This document shows, piece by piece, positions 1 to 8,439 of a stretch of 35,076 nucleotides of DNA; within the stretch, counting starts at the first letter, position 1, and each line of letters begins with the position of its first letter. The notes beneath the pieces were generated by a model, which worked only from the letters and a program-made list of their open reading frames with translations, was not told the origin of the DNA and searched no databases. The stretch is from positions 1-35,076 of the forward strand of contig CAZYCR010000007.1 of the NCBI GenBank assembly GCA_964645815.1, in the 5' to 3' direction. The position numbers and the translations under genes are program-made. The DNA is from JAHISC01 sp964645815 (lineage in GTDB: Bacteria; Patescibacteriota; Patescibacteriia; UBA9934).

Positions 1-1001
1 TTGATATCGCGGTTCGTTAAAGCACTAACTTCAAACCAATTAGCACCATCCCAACGCAATACAGTTCCTTGATCACCAACCGCCCAAGCTTCTTCATCAT
101 CAATAATGAAGACCCCGTTTAAATTTTTAGTCACCGGCGACACTAAACTGTACCAAGTACCACCGGTTTCCCTGATGATTGTCCCACCGCGACCAACCGC
201 CCAGCCACTACTGACATCTTTCAAATCAACATCATAGAGCTCGTCCATTTCATCACCTCTGGCAATGTACTCAGTCCAACGAGTTGACGAAGTTAACTGA
301 ATTCTGGCACTCGCTCCGCTGCCGTAGACCTCTGTATCACTAAAAGTGCCGGTTGAAAAATCAGTGTTTGTTTCATGTGTCACAGAACTTCCTCCGCCCG
401 GTACCCAAGTATCTGGCCCTGCCGAACCGCCTCCTGTATTTTCCGCTAAACTAACCGAAGCAGTTTCACCTGATCCGATTATGGTTGTGTCTGTGAATGT
501 TCCGCCACCAAAGTGAGTACCTGTTGTCTCTCGCCAATCAATAACATCCCAATCTGATAAATATGCGACCGAGCTGACACTTTTAAGTCCCCAGGTGACG
601 GTTACAGTGACTTTCTTTGTTCGAGGATCCTTATTTCCACCATTTATTTCAAAACCACTGTCTCGATCCACCGCTTCAATTGCTACAGTTCGCAGATAAT
701 CATCAATTACTTCATTACTTCCGCTAAATTCCCAATAACCATTGGTGGAAGTTAGCCCGTGTGTCCCTTCTGTTAAATCCAGCCACTTGTTGTCTCTGAT
801 CGCCCGAGTTGCATCCATTCCTTCATTAACTAACAATGTCGCTCGATTCATTTTTGCTGCGCCTTCGACATCTTGAACACTACTGACTACAAGTAAAGCG
901 ATGTTTGTACCAATCAAAGCAAAAATTGCCAACGCAACAATTAGCTCCACCAAACTTTGTCCGTTTTGATCAGTTTTTAATTGTTGCCAGATCATCTCCA
1001 T
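1..1001 (-). CDS. Type IV prepilin-like protein with WAVG repeats (3' end outside window)
   Basis: The reading frame is open from the ATG at 1001 to the window edge, so about 333 N-terminal residues are visible and the C-terminus is missing. Near the N-terminus is a class III prepilin signal: G then QSLVELIVALAIFALI, with the conserved Glu at +5 of the mature protein and a hydrophobic helix. A serine/threonine/glycine-rich middle follows. The last visible part has two units of the form WAVGxxGTxxRxxGxxW, as in Ycf48/BNR-type propeller repeats. It starts one base after the stop of the upstream GspH-like prepilin, so it is translated as part of the pilus operon. Inference: a large minor pilin or adhesin displayed on a pilus, with an exposed propeller. 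The prepilin assignment is firm; the propeller assignment rests on two repeats. Confidence 0.85.
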   Translation of the reverse strand, partial: MEMIWQQLKTDQNGQSLVELIVALAIFALIGTNIALLVVSSVQDVEGAAKMNRATLLVNEGMDATRAIRDNKWLDLTEGTHGLTSTNGYWEFSGSNEVIDDYLRTVAIEAVDRDSGFEINGGNKDPRTKKVTVTVTWGLKSVSSVAYLSDWDVIDWRETTGTHFGGGTFTDTTIIGSGETASVSLAENTGGGSAGPDTWVPGGGSSVTHETNTDFSTGTFSDTEVYGSGASARIQLTSSTRWTEYIARGDEMDELYDVDLKDVSSGWAVGRGGTIIRETGGTWYSLVSPVTKNLNGVFIIDDEEAWAVGDQGTVLRWDGANWFEVSALTNRDI

Positions 1002-1002
1002 A

Positions 1003-1458
1003 TTAATCGGCATCAACTGTACCAATTTGATTTATTGTCACGACGACCGTCTCTTCGACAACGGGATTAGAAAGTGTAATAGTGCCATAAGTGCTCGAGT
1101 CACCGAACTGTCCGTCAAAGAGCGCTTCACTACCACCACCATTTAAATTGATGCTTGAAATTATCACTGGGCTTTCCATGTAAATAATGTAATTATCAGG
1201 ATCGCTTGAATTGTACGTGGGACCATTAAAAAGAACGAACGATCCGGTTTCGAGATGGACGCCCCAATCTGAATCATCTTGACCAGATATTGTTTGCCAC
1301 TGAGCACGTCGTAAAGTATCAACTAATTGCACACTGACGTCGGTTACACTTACACGTGCCGTGGCTGAACTAATAAATCCGCCGACAATACCTAAAATCA
1401 AAGCCAAAATTCCAATGACAATGGCTAACTCGATGATGGTAAAGCCGCGACGATTCAT
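1003..1458 (-). CDS. GspH/FimT-like minor prepilin
   Basis: A 151-residue protein with a textbook class III signal: basic MNRRG, then FTIIELAIVIGILALILGIV, cleaved between Gly and Phe with Glu at mature position 5. After the helix comes DVSVQLVDTLRRAQWQTISGQ and a WGVHLE segment, the pattern of GspH/FimT pseudopilins, which have a long N-terminal helix packed on a small beta domain. It lies 2 bases downstream of pilC and 1 base upstream of the next prepilin, so it belongs to one transcript. Expected role: a minor pilin that primes or caps the type IV pilus in the cytoplasmic membrane. Being small and soluble-tailed, it could also be the major pilin; the sequence does not decide this. Confidence 0.88.
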   Translation of the reverse strand: MNRRGFTIIELAIVIGILALILGIVGGFISSATARVSVTDVSVQLVDTLRRAQWQTISGQDDSDWGVHLETGSFVLFNGPTYNSSDPDNYIIYMESPVIISSINLNGGGSEALFDGQFGDSSTYGTITLSNPVVEETVVVTINQIGTVDAD

Positions 1459-1460
1459 AA

Positions 1461-2609
1461 TTAACCTCGAACACTACCTAAGATTGAATAAATTGGCGTT
1501 AAGATTGAAACAGCTATGAGGCCAACCAAAGCACCAATAAAGATTAACAATACCGGTTCGACCAAAGAAGAAATATTTTTAGCGGTATTTTCAACTCTGT
1601 CCTCATAAAAATCAGCCAAATAGTTGAGTGTATCTCCCAAACTACCCGATCGTTCGCCCACTGCAACCATCTGTTTGATAATTCCTGGGTAAAGTTTCGG
1701 GTAAACACTTACCACATCGGAAAAATTATCACCGGAAACGACACGATTGTACATGTAGCGCACTGATTTTTGATAAACATAGTTTGAAGTCGCATCACCG
1801 GTAATTTCCAAAGTTTCCGAAATCGGGGTACCGCTGGCTAACAATGTTCCGATCATGCGGCAAAGCTGAGCTCTTTGAATGTCATGAATAAAATCTCCGA
1901 TGATTGGTAGCTCGAGGATGAAACTATGCACAAAAGGACGCATAAATTTTTGTCTCACGAGCCAAACAAAGAGAATAATTGAACCAATTATAATCGCCGC
2001 TACAAGAAGTCCGTGAGCCTCGAAAATTTCAGCAATCTTGATTAATACCCTGGTTGTCCAAGGCAGATCAACTCGCAATGATCGGAAAACAGCGGCAATT
2101 TGAGGTAGGACATAAATTGCTACTCCCAAACCTAAGAGCACTGTCATAGTGACCACAACAACCGGATACAACATAACCGATTGAATATCTCTACGAATCT
2201 TCAAACTCTTTTCCATTTGTACAGCCAAGCGCTGAAGATTTTCAGACAAGGTACCCGAATTTTCACCGACCAAAACTGCACTAACGAAAACTGGACTAAA
2301 CACACGTGGTTCTTTACTGATAGCATCGGCAAAAGAAGCGCCTTGATCAATACGTACGTAAACTCGACGCATAACTCGGCGCAAAAGTCCGTTAGCTTGT
2401 TCGTAAAGGACTTCGATCGCCTCTGATAAAGTTAAACCGGCTTCTAACATCACCGAAAGGTGTTTGGTCATTAAAACCACGTCAACTGTACTGACTCGCA
2501 ACACATTTAAAGACACGTCTTGCTGGTACCACTTTCTCTTGCGCGTCACCGGTGTCATTGGCGCCGTCTGCGTTGTTTTTTTCTTTTTTGGGGCTGCTTT
2601 TTTAGGCAT
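1461..2609 (-). CDS. pilC: Type IV pilus inner-membrane platform protein PilC
   Basis: 382 residues with two T2SF (GspF/PilC) domains, first about residues 45-165 and second about 245-370. Three long hydrophobic segments lie near residues 145-170, 198-218 and 350-375, the usual PilC topology. Family signatures visible are the N-terminal TKHLSVMLEAGLTLSEAIEVL and the second-domain GTLLASGTPISETLEI with ERSGSLGDTL. The N-terminus is unusually lysine-rich (MPKKAAPKKKKTT) before the first domain. It sits 1 base after pilT. PilC is the membrane platform on which the PilB and PilT motors act to add or remove pilin subunits. Confidence 0.95.
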   Translation of the reverse strand: MPKKAAPKKKKTTQTAPMTPVTRKRKWYQQDVSLNVLRVSTVDVVLMTKHLSVMLEAGLTLSEAIEVLYEQANGLLRRVMRRVYVRIDQGASFADAISKEPRVFSPVFVSAVLVGENSGTLSENLQRLAVQMEKSLKIRRDIQSVMLYPVVVVTMTVLLGLGVAIYVLPQIAAVFRSLRVDLPWTTRVLIKIAEIFEAHGLLVAAIIIGSIILFVWLVRQKFMRPFVHSFILELPIIGDFIHDIQRAQLCRMIGTLLASGTPISETLEITGDATSNYVYQKSVRYMYNRVVSGDNFSDVVSVYPKLYPGIIKQMVAVGERSGSLGDTLNYLADFYEDRVENTAKNISSLVEPVLLIFIGALVGLIAVSILTPIYSILGSVRG

Positions 2610-2610
2610 A

Positions 2611-3600
2611 TCAAAGAATATTTTTTGCTTTCAATTCTTTTATCGACTGTTCGAGCGATATCATGCCATAACGGCGTCCAGTTTGAATGGCAGATTTAAT
2701 TGTCGAAAGATTGTTTTGTCTAATGGCATTTTCAACAGCACTATTTGAAACGAGTATTTCTCTGGCCGCAACCAAACCACCTTTTTTCGCCGGCAATAGT
2801 CGCTGAGCCACCACCATCTGCAAAGTCGCTGCGAGCTGAACAAGAATCTGCTGTTGTTCCATTCCTTCGAAAACATTAACAATACGCTCTATAGCTTCAC
2901 TAGCGTTCGGGGCATGCAAAGTCGAAAGGACTAAGTGGCCGGTTTCGGCTGCTGTTAAAGCTAGAGCAATCGTTTCTGGATCTCGCATCTCGCCCACCAC
3001 CAAAACGTCTGGATCCTGACGCAAAACACTTCGCAGTGCCTGTGGAAAACTTTCAAAATCGCTGCCCAACTGACGCTGTTCAATTAAACTTTTCTTATGT
3101 TCAAAACGATATTCAATTGGGTCTTCCAAAGTCATGATATGGTAGGCATGATTTTGATTCATAATTTCAACCAATGTCGCCAACGTTGTTGACTTACCCG
3201 ATCCTGCCGGTCCGCTGATAATGACAAATCCTTCGGTCATGGTGGCAATTTCTGCAATTTTATCGGGCAGTCCAATCTCTTCTTTTGTTGGAATTTCTCT
3301 AGGCAACAATCTAATCGACATACCCAAACCTTCGGTCTGGCGGTGAATGTTGATACGTAACAACACTCCTCCAGTTTCATAACCAAGATCGACACTTCCC
3401 TTTTCTTTTAAAATTTTTGCCTGATCCTGATTTAAAAGTGTTCGCAAAATCAAATCTAAATCTTTATTGGTCAAAATTGGTTTCTTAACAGGATAAAGAA
3501 TTCTGGCAATACGAAAATAAGGAACTGCTCCGGCGACCAAATGAATATCCGAAGCATTCTTCTTGACAGCAAGTTTGATTAAACGCTTAAACTCCTCCAT
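2611..3600 (-). CDS. pilT: Pilus retraction ATPase PilT
   Basis: 329 residues, close to the usual PilT length of about 340-370. Visible motifs in order: Walker A GPAGSGKSTTL (about residue 131), the Asp-box region TLEDPIEYRF, Walker B LVVGEMRDPET, and the His box TGHLVLSTLHAPNA. The short N-terminal PAS-like domain includes the ASDIHLVAG motif typical of PilT. It lies between pilB (7-base gap) and pilC (1-base gap). PilT is the hexameric ATPase that drives depolymerisation and retraction of type IV pili at the cytoplasmic face. It lacks the tetracysteine zinc motif found in the neighbouring PilB, consistent with PilT. Confidence 0.95.
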   Translation of the reverse strand: MEEFKRLIKLAVKKNASDIHLVAGAVPYFRIARILYPVKKPILTNKDLDLILRTLLNQDQAKILKEKGSVDLGYETGGVLLRINIHRQTEGLGMSIRLLPREIPTKEEIGLPDKIAEIATMTEGFVIISGPAGSGKSTTLATLVEIMNQNHAYHIMTLEDPIEYRFEHKKSLIEQRQLGSDFESFPQALRSVLRQDPDVLVVGEMRDPETIALALTAAETGHLVLSTLHAPNASEAIERIVNVFEGMEQQQILVQLAATLQMVVAQRLLPAKKGGLVAAREILVSNSAVENAIRQNNLSTIKSAIQTGRRYGMISLEQSIKELKAKNIL

Positions 3601-3607
3601 AAAAGAT

Positions 3608-5302
3608 TTACTCTTGAGTAACTCTCAAGATTTCCTCGATCGTTGTAATACCGGTTAGAACTTTTTCTACACCGTCGTGCAGCATAGTGGTCATACCTTC
3701 TTTAACGGCAATGTCTCGAATTTCATCTGCGTCTTTATTTTGCATAATAGCTTCGCGGATAGTATCGGTGACCAATAAAACTTCAAAAACACCGGTTCGT
3801 CCAACATAACCGGTATTGTGACAAACCGGACAGCCCTTACCCTTAAAGAGTCGGACACCCTGTAAGCTCTTCTTGCCCGAAAGCTCTTTAATATATTTTA
3901 CAATTTGGGGATAATTCTTGATTAACTTTTCCTCTGAAGCTGAAATCTCTAGACTCTCAATACAAGAAAGACAAACTTTTCTAACCAGTCGCTGCGCCAT
4001 AACTACAATCACGGTTGAAGAAATTAAAAAGTCTTCAACGCCCATATCGTCGAGTCGAGGGAAAGCTGTAGCAGCATCGTTGGTGTGCAAGGTCGAAAGC
4101 ACCAAGTGGCCAGTCATCGCCGCATTAACCGAAATCTGTGCCGTCTCTTTGTCACGAATTTCACCGACCATGATAATATCTGGATCTTGTCGAACAATCG
4201 AGCGTAAACCTTTAGCAAAAGTTAAGTTCGTATTCGGATTGACCTGGATCTGGTTAACGCCGGTGATGTCATATTCAACCGGATCTTCAATGGTCGCGAT
4301 ATTGACTTCTCGTTTATTTAGCAGCTTCAGTGCCGCGTAAAGCGAAGTGGATTTACCAGAACCAGTTGGACCAGTTACCAAAAGCATGCCCCATGGCCGT
4401 TTGATCGCGATTTTTACTTTTTTGAGATCAGCATCGCTGAGTCCCAAATCCGTCAGGTTAAATTGACGTGATTTTTCAGCTAGTAATCGCATTACAACTT
4501 TTTCGCCGTTTGTTGTTGGTACAATTGAAACACGAATATCAACTTTGTCGCCCCAAGCACTTCGATGCCGAATTTTTCCATCTTGAGCAGCTCGGTGTTC
4601 GTCTATAGCAAGTTTGGCCAAAACTTTAATACGAGAGACAACATATTCATGAAACTGTTTCGGCATTTCAAAAATGTCCTTCAAAACACCATCAATACGA
4701 TAACGAATCATGGTGTAGTCTTCTTCCGGCTCTATATGAATATCAGATGAGCTGCTTTGATAAGCATAATCAATCATGGTCGATACAAAATTGATAACTC
4801 GCGAACCCGGATCTGCAGCAGTACCTTCTAATGTCGCCTTCAAAGCCTCCTCCGGATCTTTTTGGAACATGTACATGGCACCTTCCAAATCTCGCGCTGT
4901 GGCATAAACAAAATCAACGTTTCCACGTAAATATTTTTCCAAGAGAGCCGAAAGTGTAGCATTGGAAGGATCAGCAACTGCGATAGTAATATTCTCACCT
5001 TTTTTTGAAATCGGAAATACAAGTTGCTTTCTGGCAAAAGATTCTGGAATAAGACGAACCACGTCTTTTTTTACATTAGTTTTTTCAATCGAAATAAATG
5101 GCACACCATAATAATCTGCCAATAACTGACCGACTTGTAGATCGGTCAAAATACCTCTGGCAACTAAAACACCATCGACACCTTCTCGTTTGGCATCGCG
5201 TGATTTGGCGGCGGAGAGAAATTCCTCCTTCGTAACACCTCCCCCTTCAACCAGAGCTTCGTACAATTGTTCTTTCGTTAGTGCCACGCTACTTTTTAAC
5301 AT
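3608..5302 (-). CDS. pilB: Pilus assembly ATPase PilB/GspE
   Basis: 564 residues, normal for PilB. It has an N-terminal MshEN/GspE-N domain (about residues 10-150), then a GspE domain with SSSDIHIEPEED, Walker A GPTGSGKSTSLYA, IATIEDPVEY, Walker B IIMVGEIRDKETA and His box GHLVLSTLHTNDA. The C-terminal tetracysteine zinc site is present as CLSC and CPVC. PilB hydrolyses ATP to extend the pilus. The ATG at 5302 has no Shine-Dalgarno sequence. A TGGTATAAT extended -10 box (TATAAT at 5308-5313) ends 5 bases before it, so the mRNA is probably leaderless from this start. Confidence 0.96.
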   Translation of the reverse strand: MLKSSVALTKEQLYEALVEGGGVTKEEFLSAAKSRDAKREGVDGVLVARGILTDLQVGQLLADYYGVPFISIEKTNVKKDVVRLIPESFARKQLVFPISKKGENITIAVADPSNATLSALLEKYLRGNVDFVYATARDLEGAMYMFQKDPEEALKATLEGTAADPGSRVINFVSTMIDYAYQSSSSDIHIEPEEDYTMIRYRIDGVLKDIFEMPKQFHEYVVSRIKVLAKLAIDEHRAAQDGKIRHRSAWGDKVDIRVSIVPTTNGEKVVMRLLAEKSRQFNLTDLGLSDADLKKVKIAIKRPWGMLLVTGPTGSGKSTSLYAALKLLNKREVNIATIEDPVEYDITGVNQIQVNPNTNLTFAKGLRSIVRQDPDIIMVGEIRDKETAQISVNAAMTGHLVLSTLHTNDAATAFPRLDDMGVEDFLISSTVIVVMAQRLVRKVCLSCIESLEISASEEKLIKNYPQIVKYIKELSGKKSLQGVRLFKGKGCPVCHNTGYVGRTGVFEVLLVTDTIREAIMQNKDADEIRDIAVKEGMTTMLHDGVEKVLTGITTIEEILRVTQE

Positions 5303-5307
5303 CCAAA

Positions 5308-5313
5308 ATTATA
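5308..5313 (-). promoter_or_regulatory. Extended -10 box of a probably leaderless pilB transcript
   Basis: TGGTATAAT on the minus strand, with the ATG of pilB 5 bases further on. No good -35 hexamer is visible at normal spacing. The distance leaves no room for a ribosome binding site, so a leaderless mRNA is the simplest reading. Confidence 0.6.
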
Positions 5314-5316
5314 CCA

Positions 5317-5360
5317 CAAAAAAACAAGTAAAATGGTTTTTCTTCCCCATGTTTACTTGT
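5317..5360 (-). terminator. Rho-independent-like terminator after the CheY-like gene
   Basis: On the minus strand ACAAGTAAA (5360-5352) and TTTACTTGT (5332-5324) form a 9-bp stem with a long loop, followed by a run of T (5323-5317). It starts immediately after the stop codon of the receiver gene and separates it from pilB. The stem is AT-rich, so strength is uncertain. Confidence 0.55.
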
Positions 5361-5726
5361 CTATTTTAAGTAGCTCTTGATTTTCTTAACAACGTCAGCA
5401 ATAGACATGTCTGATTTAACAATAAATTCCTTAGCACCAAGCTTCTGTGCTTTTTCAATATCTGATTCTTGACCCAGGTTTGACAAGACTAAAACTGGAA
5501 TTTTTTTCAAAGCCGGATCGTCTTTCATCTTAGTCAAAACCTCAAAACCATCAACCTTTGGCATGATCAGATCAAGCATTAACAACTTTGGTTTATCCTT
5601 TTTCATGATCTCTAAAGCTTGCTGACCATCTTCAGCGATATCGACCTTGAGGCCAATTTTCTTAAATTTTGTGGCGTAAATTTTTGCGAGGAATTTATCG
5701 TCCTCGGCAATTAAGACGTCTCCCAT
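5361..5726 (-). CDS. Single-domain CheY-like response regulator
   Basis: 121 residues from ATG 5726, one receiver domain and no output domain. Acidic pocket D9/D10, phospho-acceptor D52 (LLMLDLIMP), Ser82 in the place of the conserved Thr, and Lys104 (FIVKSD) are all present, so phosphorylation should work. A start 24 bases upstream is possible, but the TATAAT at 5737-5742 would then lie inside the coding region; I therefore use ATG 5726. It sits directly upstream of the pilus operon but ends in a terminator-like hairpin. A role in switching pilus extension or retraction (PilG/PilH-like) is an inference from position. Confidence 0.92.
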   Translation of the reverse strand: MGDVLIAEDDKFLAKIYATKFKKIGLKVDIAEDGQQALEIMKKDKPKLLMLDLIMPKVDGFEVLTKMKDDPALKKIPVLVLSNLGQESDIEKAQKLGAKEFIVKSDMSIADVVKKIKSYLK

Positions 5727-5736
5727 ATATGAAAGA

Positions 5737-5742
5737 ATTATA
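5737..5742 (-). promoter_or_regulatory. -10 box of the response regulator gene
   Basis: TATAAT on the minus strand, 10 bases before ATG 5726. The predicted mRNA would have a leader of only a few bases. It overlaps the longer open frame, which argues against the upstream start. Confidence 0.55.
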
Positions 5743-5759
5743 TCACACAAAAAATATTT

Positions 5760-7466
5760 TCACCAACTACTTGTTCCACCGCCGCCAAAACCGCCACCGG
5801 AAAATCCGCCACCTGAAGAACTACTAAAACCACTGCCACCGGAACTTGGCGCTGTTGGCGTGGTCGCGATCGAAAATGATCTAGTAAAAGAATTGATTTC
5901 ACTGGTAAATAAAATAGTGGAATTAAAAGCAGCCGCACTCTGGTACCAATCTGGCTTGACAATATTCATCCCAGAAAATACTTTTGCCCAATGATCAGTA
6001 TCTTTAAAAATTATGGCATATGGCAGGTAATCAAAGAAAATATGCTCTTCTTCTTGCCATTGCGAACGATAGCGCTCAGCTGTCTGCATAAAAAGCTTAA
6101 AGCCTGCTGCTTGTCTCGCGAGTTCTGCTCCCTTAAGTGTCCGCTTAGGCATCAACAAGCCAAAAACTACAGAGACGATACCGCCGACAAAAAGTAAGAT
6201 AGCAGTAAATGCCCCAAAGTAAACAGCCAGCATGACTGATGCATAGAGCTGTACTACGGCAAAAATTATGACTACGGTTCTCAGCCAGAAAGATGAATCT
6301 GTGAACAACTTATCTTTTTTCATTTTTTGATAAAGCTTATGACGCAATTCGCTTAAATCAGAAGTTTGGATTTTGTTTTTGATCGAGTCCAAAGTTGCCT
6401 CACTTTTACCTGAGAAAATAATCTGCATCAGCTTTTGATGAGCCAAATCAAGAGGACTACCATCTTTTTGTTTAATCAAAGTTATCTTTTTATGAACTCG
6501 TTTTTCCGGATCGTCAACACGAATAGTTAAGTAACCGGCAACGGCCAAATGAATGATCATGGCAGAGATCGCTTGGCGAGAGACTGAACTATTCAATAAC
6601 AAGCCCAAATATGGTGCCCAAAGACCTTCTGGCGGTTCATATTCAGGAATTATCGTTTTCCTAAGTTTTGGATCTCTGCCCATTTTCCACCACAAAACAA
6701 AAACGCCGATAATTAAGAATAATGGGAAAATTGCGGGTTTATTATCTTTTAAAAACCAAATCAATCTATCTATGGCGGTTGGTTCATCAACAAAACCTTT
6801 ACTAAAGCCAACCGCGACAGTTAATTGCTCAGCCGCTGCAAAAGCAATGGAAGAGCCGCTTTCCGCCATGCCACAATTTTCTTCGATCGAACCATAGACT
6901 CCTGTAAAACATTTTGCTTGAATAACTTCTGCTCCACCCGGCAGGAAAACCACTGCCGTAGCCTCTTCAATCGGGACTTCAGTCGAGCCGGTTGCATTCC
7001 AGTAAAGCTCGTCAAAATCATCGTAGTAGAGCAAAGCGCGTTCAACCCGATAACGAATTTCGTAATAGTGTTCTCCAGTGATTGTTATATTCGGATCCCC
7101 GATGCGAATAATTTTATCACTGCCAATCCGGTTAACTTGGTAAGTGGCTGGTTGCCCATCTTGGCTGACACTCAAAATCTGAATTTCGGCTCGCACCTTG
7201 TTGTAAAAATCGTCATGATAAACAACTGGAATATTGCGCATGATTCCGTGTTTTTGAACGAAAAAATCGACGTCAATCGTTTCCGTGACTGTAAGTGTTG
7301 AGTCAGTATTAACTTCAATAACTGAATCAAAATTTTTGATTGTCCAATCCTCTGCTAAGGCGTGTTGACTAAAACCAAAGCTGACGGCTAAAAGAAAAAC
7401 AGCTAGCAGTAGCTTATGGTAAGTAAAGCTCTTTGTTGCGCACATGCTCATCGTGGCTGATAGCAT
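5760..7466 (-). CDS. DUF2207 family membrane protein with Gly/Ser tail
   Basis: 568 residues. The N-terminus is a signal peptide (hydrophobic LLLAVFLLAVSFGF, then ALA). Residues about 40-230 resemble the DUF2207 extracellular domain, including NTDSTLTVTETIDV and the HGIMRNIPV segment. One membrane helix lies near 235-255, ending WWKMGRDP, and a hydrophobic pair near 390-435. The tail is a glycine/serine repeat rich in GGGFSGG, typical of this family. Start ATG 7466 is supported by GGAGGGAG 9 bases upstream, although it overlaps mltG by 53 bases. The biochemical role of DUF2207 proteins is unknown; the topology suggests a surface-facing domain anchored in the membrane. Confidence 0.88.
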   Translation of the reverse strand: MLSATMSMCATKSFTYHKLLLAVFLLAVSFGFSQHALAEDWTIKNFDSVIEVNTDSTLTVTETIDVDFFVQKHGIMRNIPVVYHDDFYNKVRAEIQILSVSQDGQPATYQVNRIGSDKIIRIGDPNITITGEHYYEIRYRVERALLYYDDFDELYWNATGSTEVPIEEATAVVFLPGGAEVIQAKCFTGVYGSIEENCGMAESGSSIAFAAAEQLTVAVGFSKGFVDEPTAIDRLIWFLKDNKPAIFPLFLIIGVFVLWWKMGRDPKLRKTIIPEYEPPEGLWAPYLGLLLNSSVSRQAISAMIIHLAVAGYLTIRVDDPEKRVHKKITLIKQKDGSPLDLAHQKLMQIIFSGKSEATLDSIKNKIQTSDLSELRHKLYQKMKKDKLFTDSSFWLRTVVIIFAVVQLYASVMLAVYFGAFTAILLFVGGIVSVVFGLLMPKRTLKGAELARQAAGFKLFMQTAERYRSQWQEEEHIFFDYLPYAIIFKDTDHWAKVFSGMNIVKPDWYQSAAAFNSTILFTSEINSFTRSFSIATTPTAPSSGGSGFSSSSGGGFSGGGFGGGGTSSW

Positions 7467-8439
7467 AAATCACTTCTCCCTCCGGAGTGGTTAAAAAGTA
7501 ATAGTAAGAATTTGGGGTTGGTTTGGCCACTGCTTTCAATGAATCAAGTCCTGGATTACTAATTGGTCCTGGTGGCAAACCTGGATAAAGATACGTGTTG
7601 TAGAGTGAATCAATATCTCGATCGGCCAAAGAGATACTAGGTGTGTCTCGACCGGTCACATAGTTGACCGTCGAATCTGCCTGCAAAGCCATACCAATCT
7701 CCAAACGGCGTAAAAACAAATCAGCAACTATTGCTTTATCTTCCGGACTTCTTACTTCGCGCTCTAAAATTGAAGCCAAAGTCAACATTTCGTGAATAGT
7801 CATGCCCTCTGGTAGCTCTAAATCATTCTCCTCGAAACGAGTTTGCATGGTGTTGAGTAACTTTTGCACAATTTCTTCTCCAGTGGCATCAGCAAAAAAT
7901 CTATAAGTATCTGGGAAAAGATAACCTTCTAAATCAACATTATCTGGTTTTTCTGCCTTTACCACAAACTCATGTTCTTCAAATGGTGATTCCATACCGG
8001 TCAAAACTCCCCATTCAGCTTCGGAAACATCAAACTTTTCTACAACTAAGGCGCCAATTTGATCCAAAGTAAAACCTTCAGGGATGGTAATCGTTACTTC
8101 TTCTGTGTCAGCCAGCAATAAAGTATCAACAATTTTGGTGTAACTCATGCCCTTTTGCAAAGAAAAATCGCCCACTTGTACATTGCCCGAGGCGCCAGTC
8201 AAGCGACCATAAACTTTGAACCAAAATTTGCTAGCAATGAGCTCGTGATTAAATAAATCCTCAGCAACAGTCGAAAATCCCTCTCCTTCTTCAACAGTAA
8301 TAATTTCAACTTCAGCATTATTTGCCGGGGCAGACAACCAAAAACGGTAACTCTGCCAAGCCACCAGTAAAGCTAATAAAATAACAACCAAAGAAATTGC
8401 AGCAACACAAGAAATTATTTTTTTAAAAAATTTCATCAT
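7414..8439 (-). CDS. mltG: Endolytic murein transglycosylase MltG (YceG-like)
   Basis: 341 residues, one N-terminal transmembrane helix (about residues 8-28), then a LysM-like segment and the YceG domain. Family motifs are visible: EGYLFPDTYRF, the catalytic-site region LASILEREV (the first Glu corresponds to the catalytic residue of the family), LQADSTVNY and GLPPGPISNPG near the C-terminus. MltG cleaves nascent glycan strands and sets their length during peptidoglycan synthesis. Its start overlaps the stop of the guanylyltransferase gene by 4 bases (ATGA), so the two are translationally coupled. The 3' end overlaps the DUF2207 gene by 53 bases. Confidence 0.95.
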   Translation of the reverse strand: MMKFFKKIISCVAAISLVVILLALLVAWQSYRFWLSAPANNAEVEIITVEEGEGFSTVAEDLFNHELIASKFWFKVYGRLTGASGNVQVGDFSLQKGMSYTKIVDTLLLADTEEVTITIPEGFTLDQIGALVVEKFDVSEAEWGVLTGMESPFEEHEFVVKAEKPDNVDLEGYLFPDTYRFFADATGEEIVQKLLNTMQTRFEENDLELPEGMTIHEMLTLASILEREVRSPEDKAIVADLFLRRLEIGMALQADSTVNYVTGRDTPSISLADRDIDSLYNTYLYPGLPPGPISNPGLDSLKAVAKPTPNSYYYFLTTPEGEVIYAISHDEHVRNKELYLP

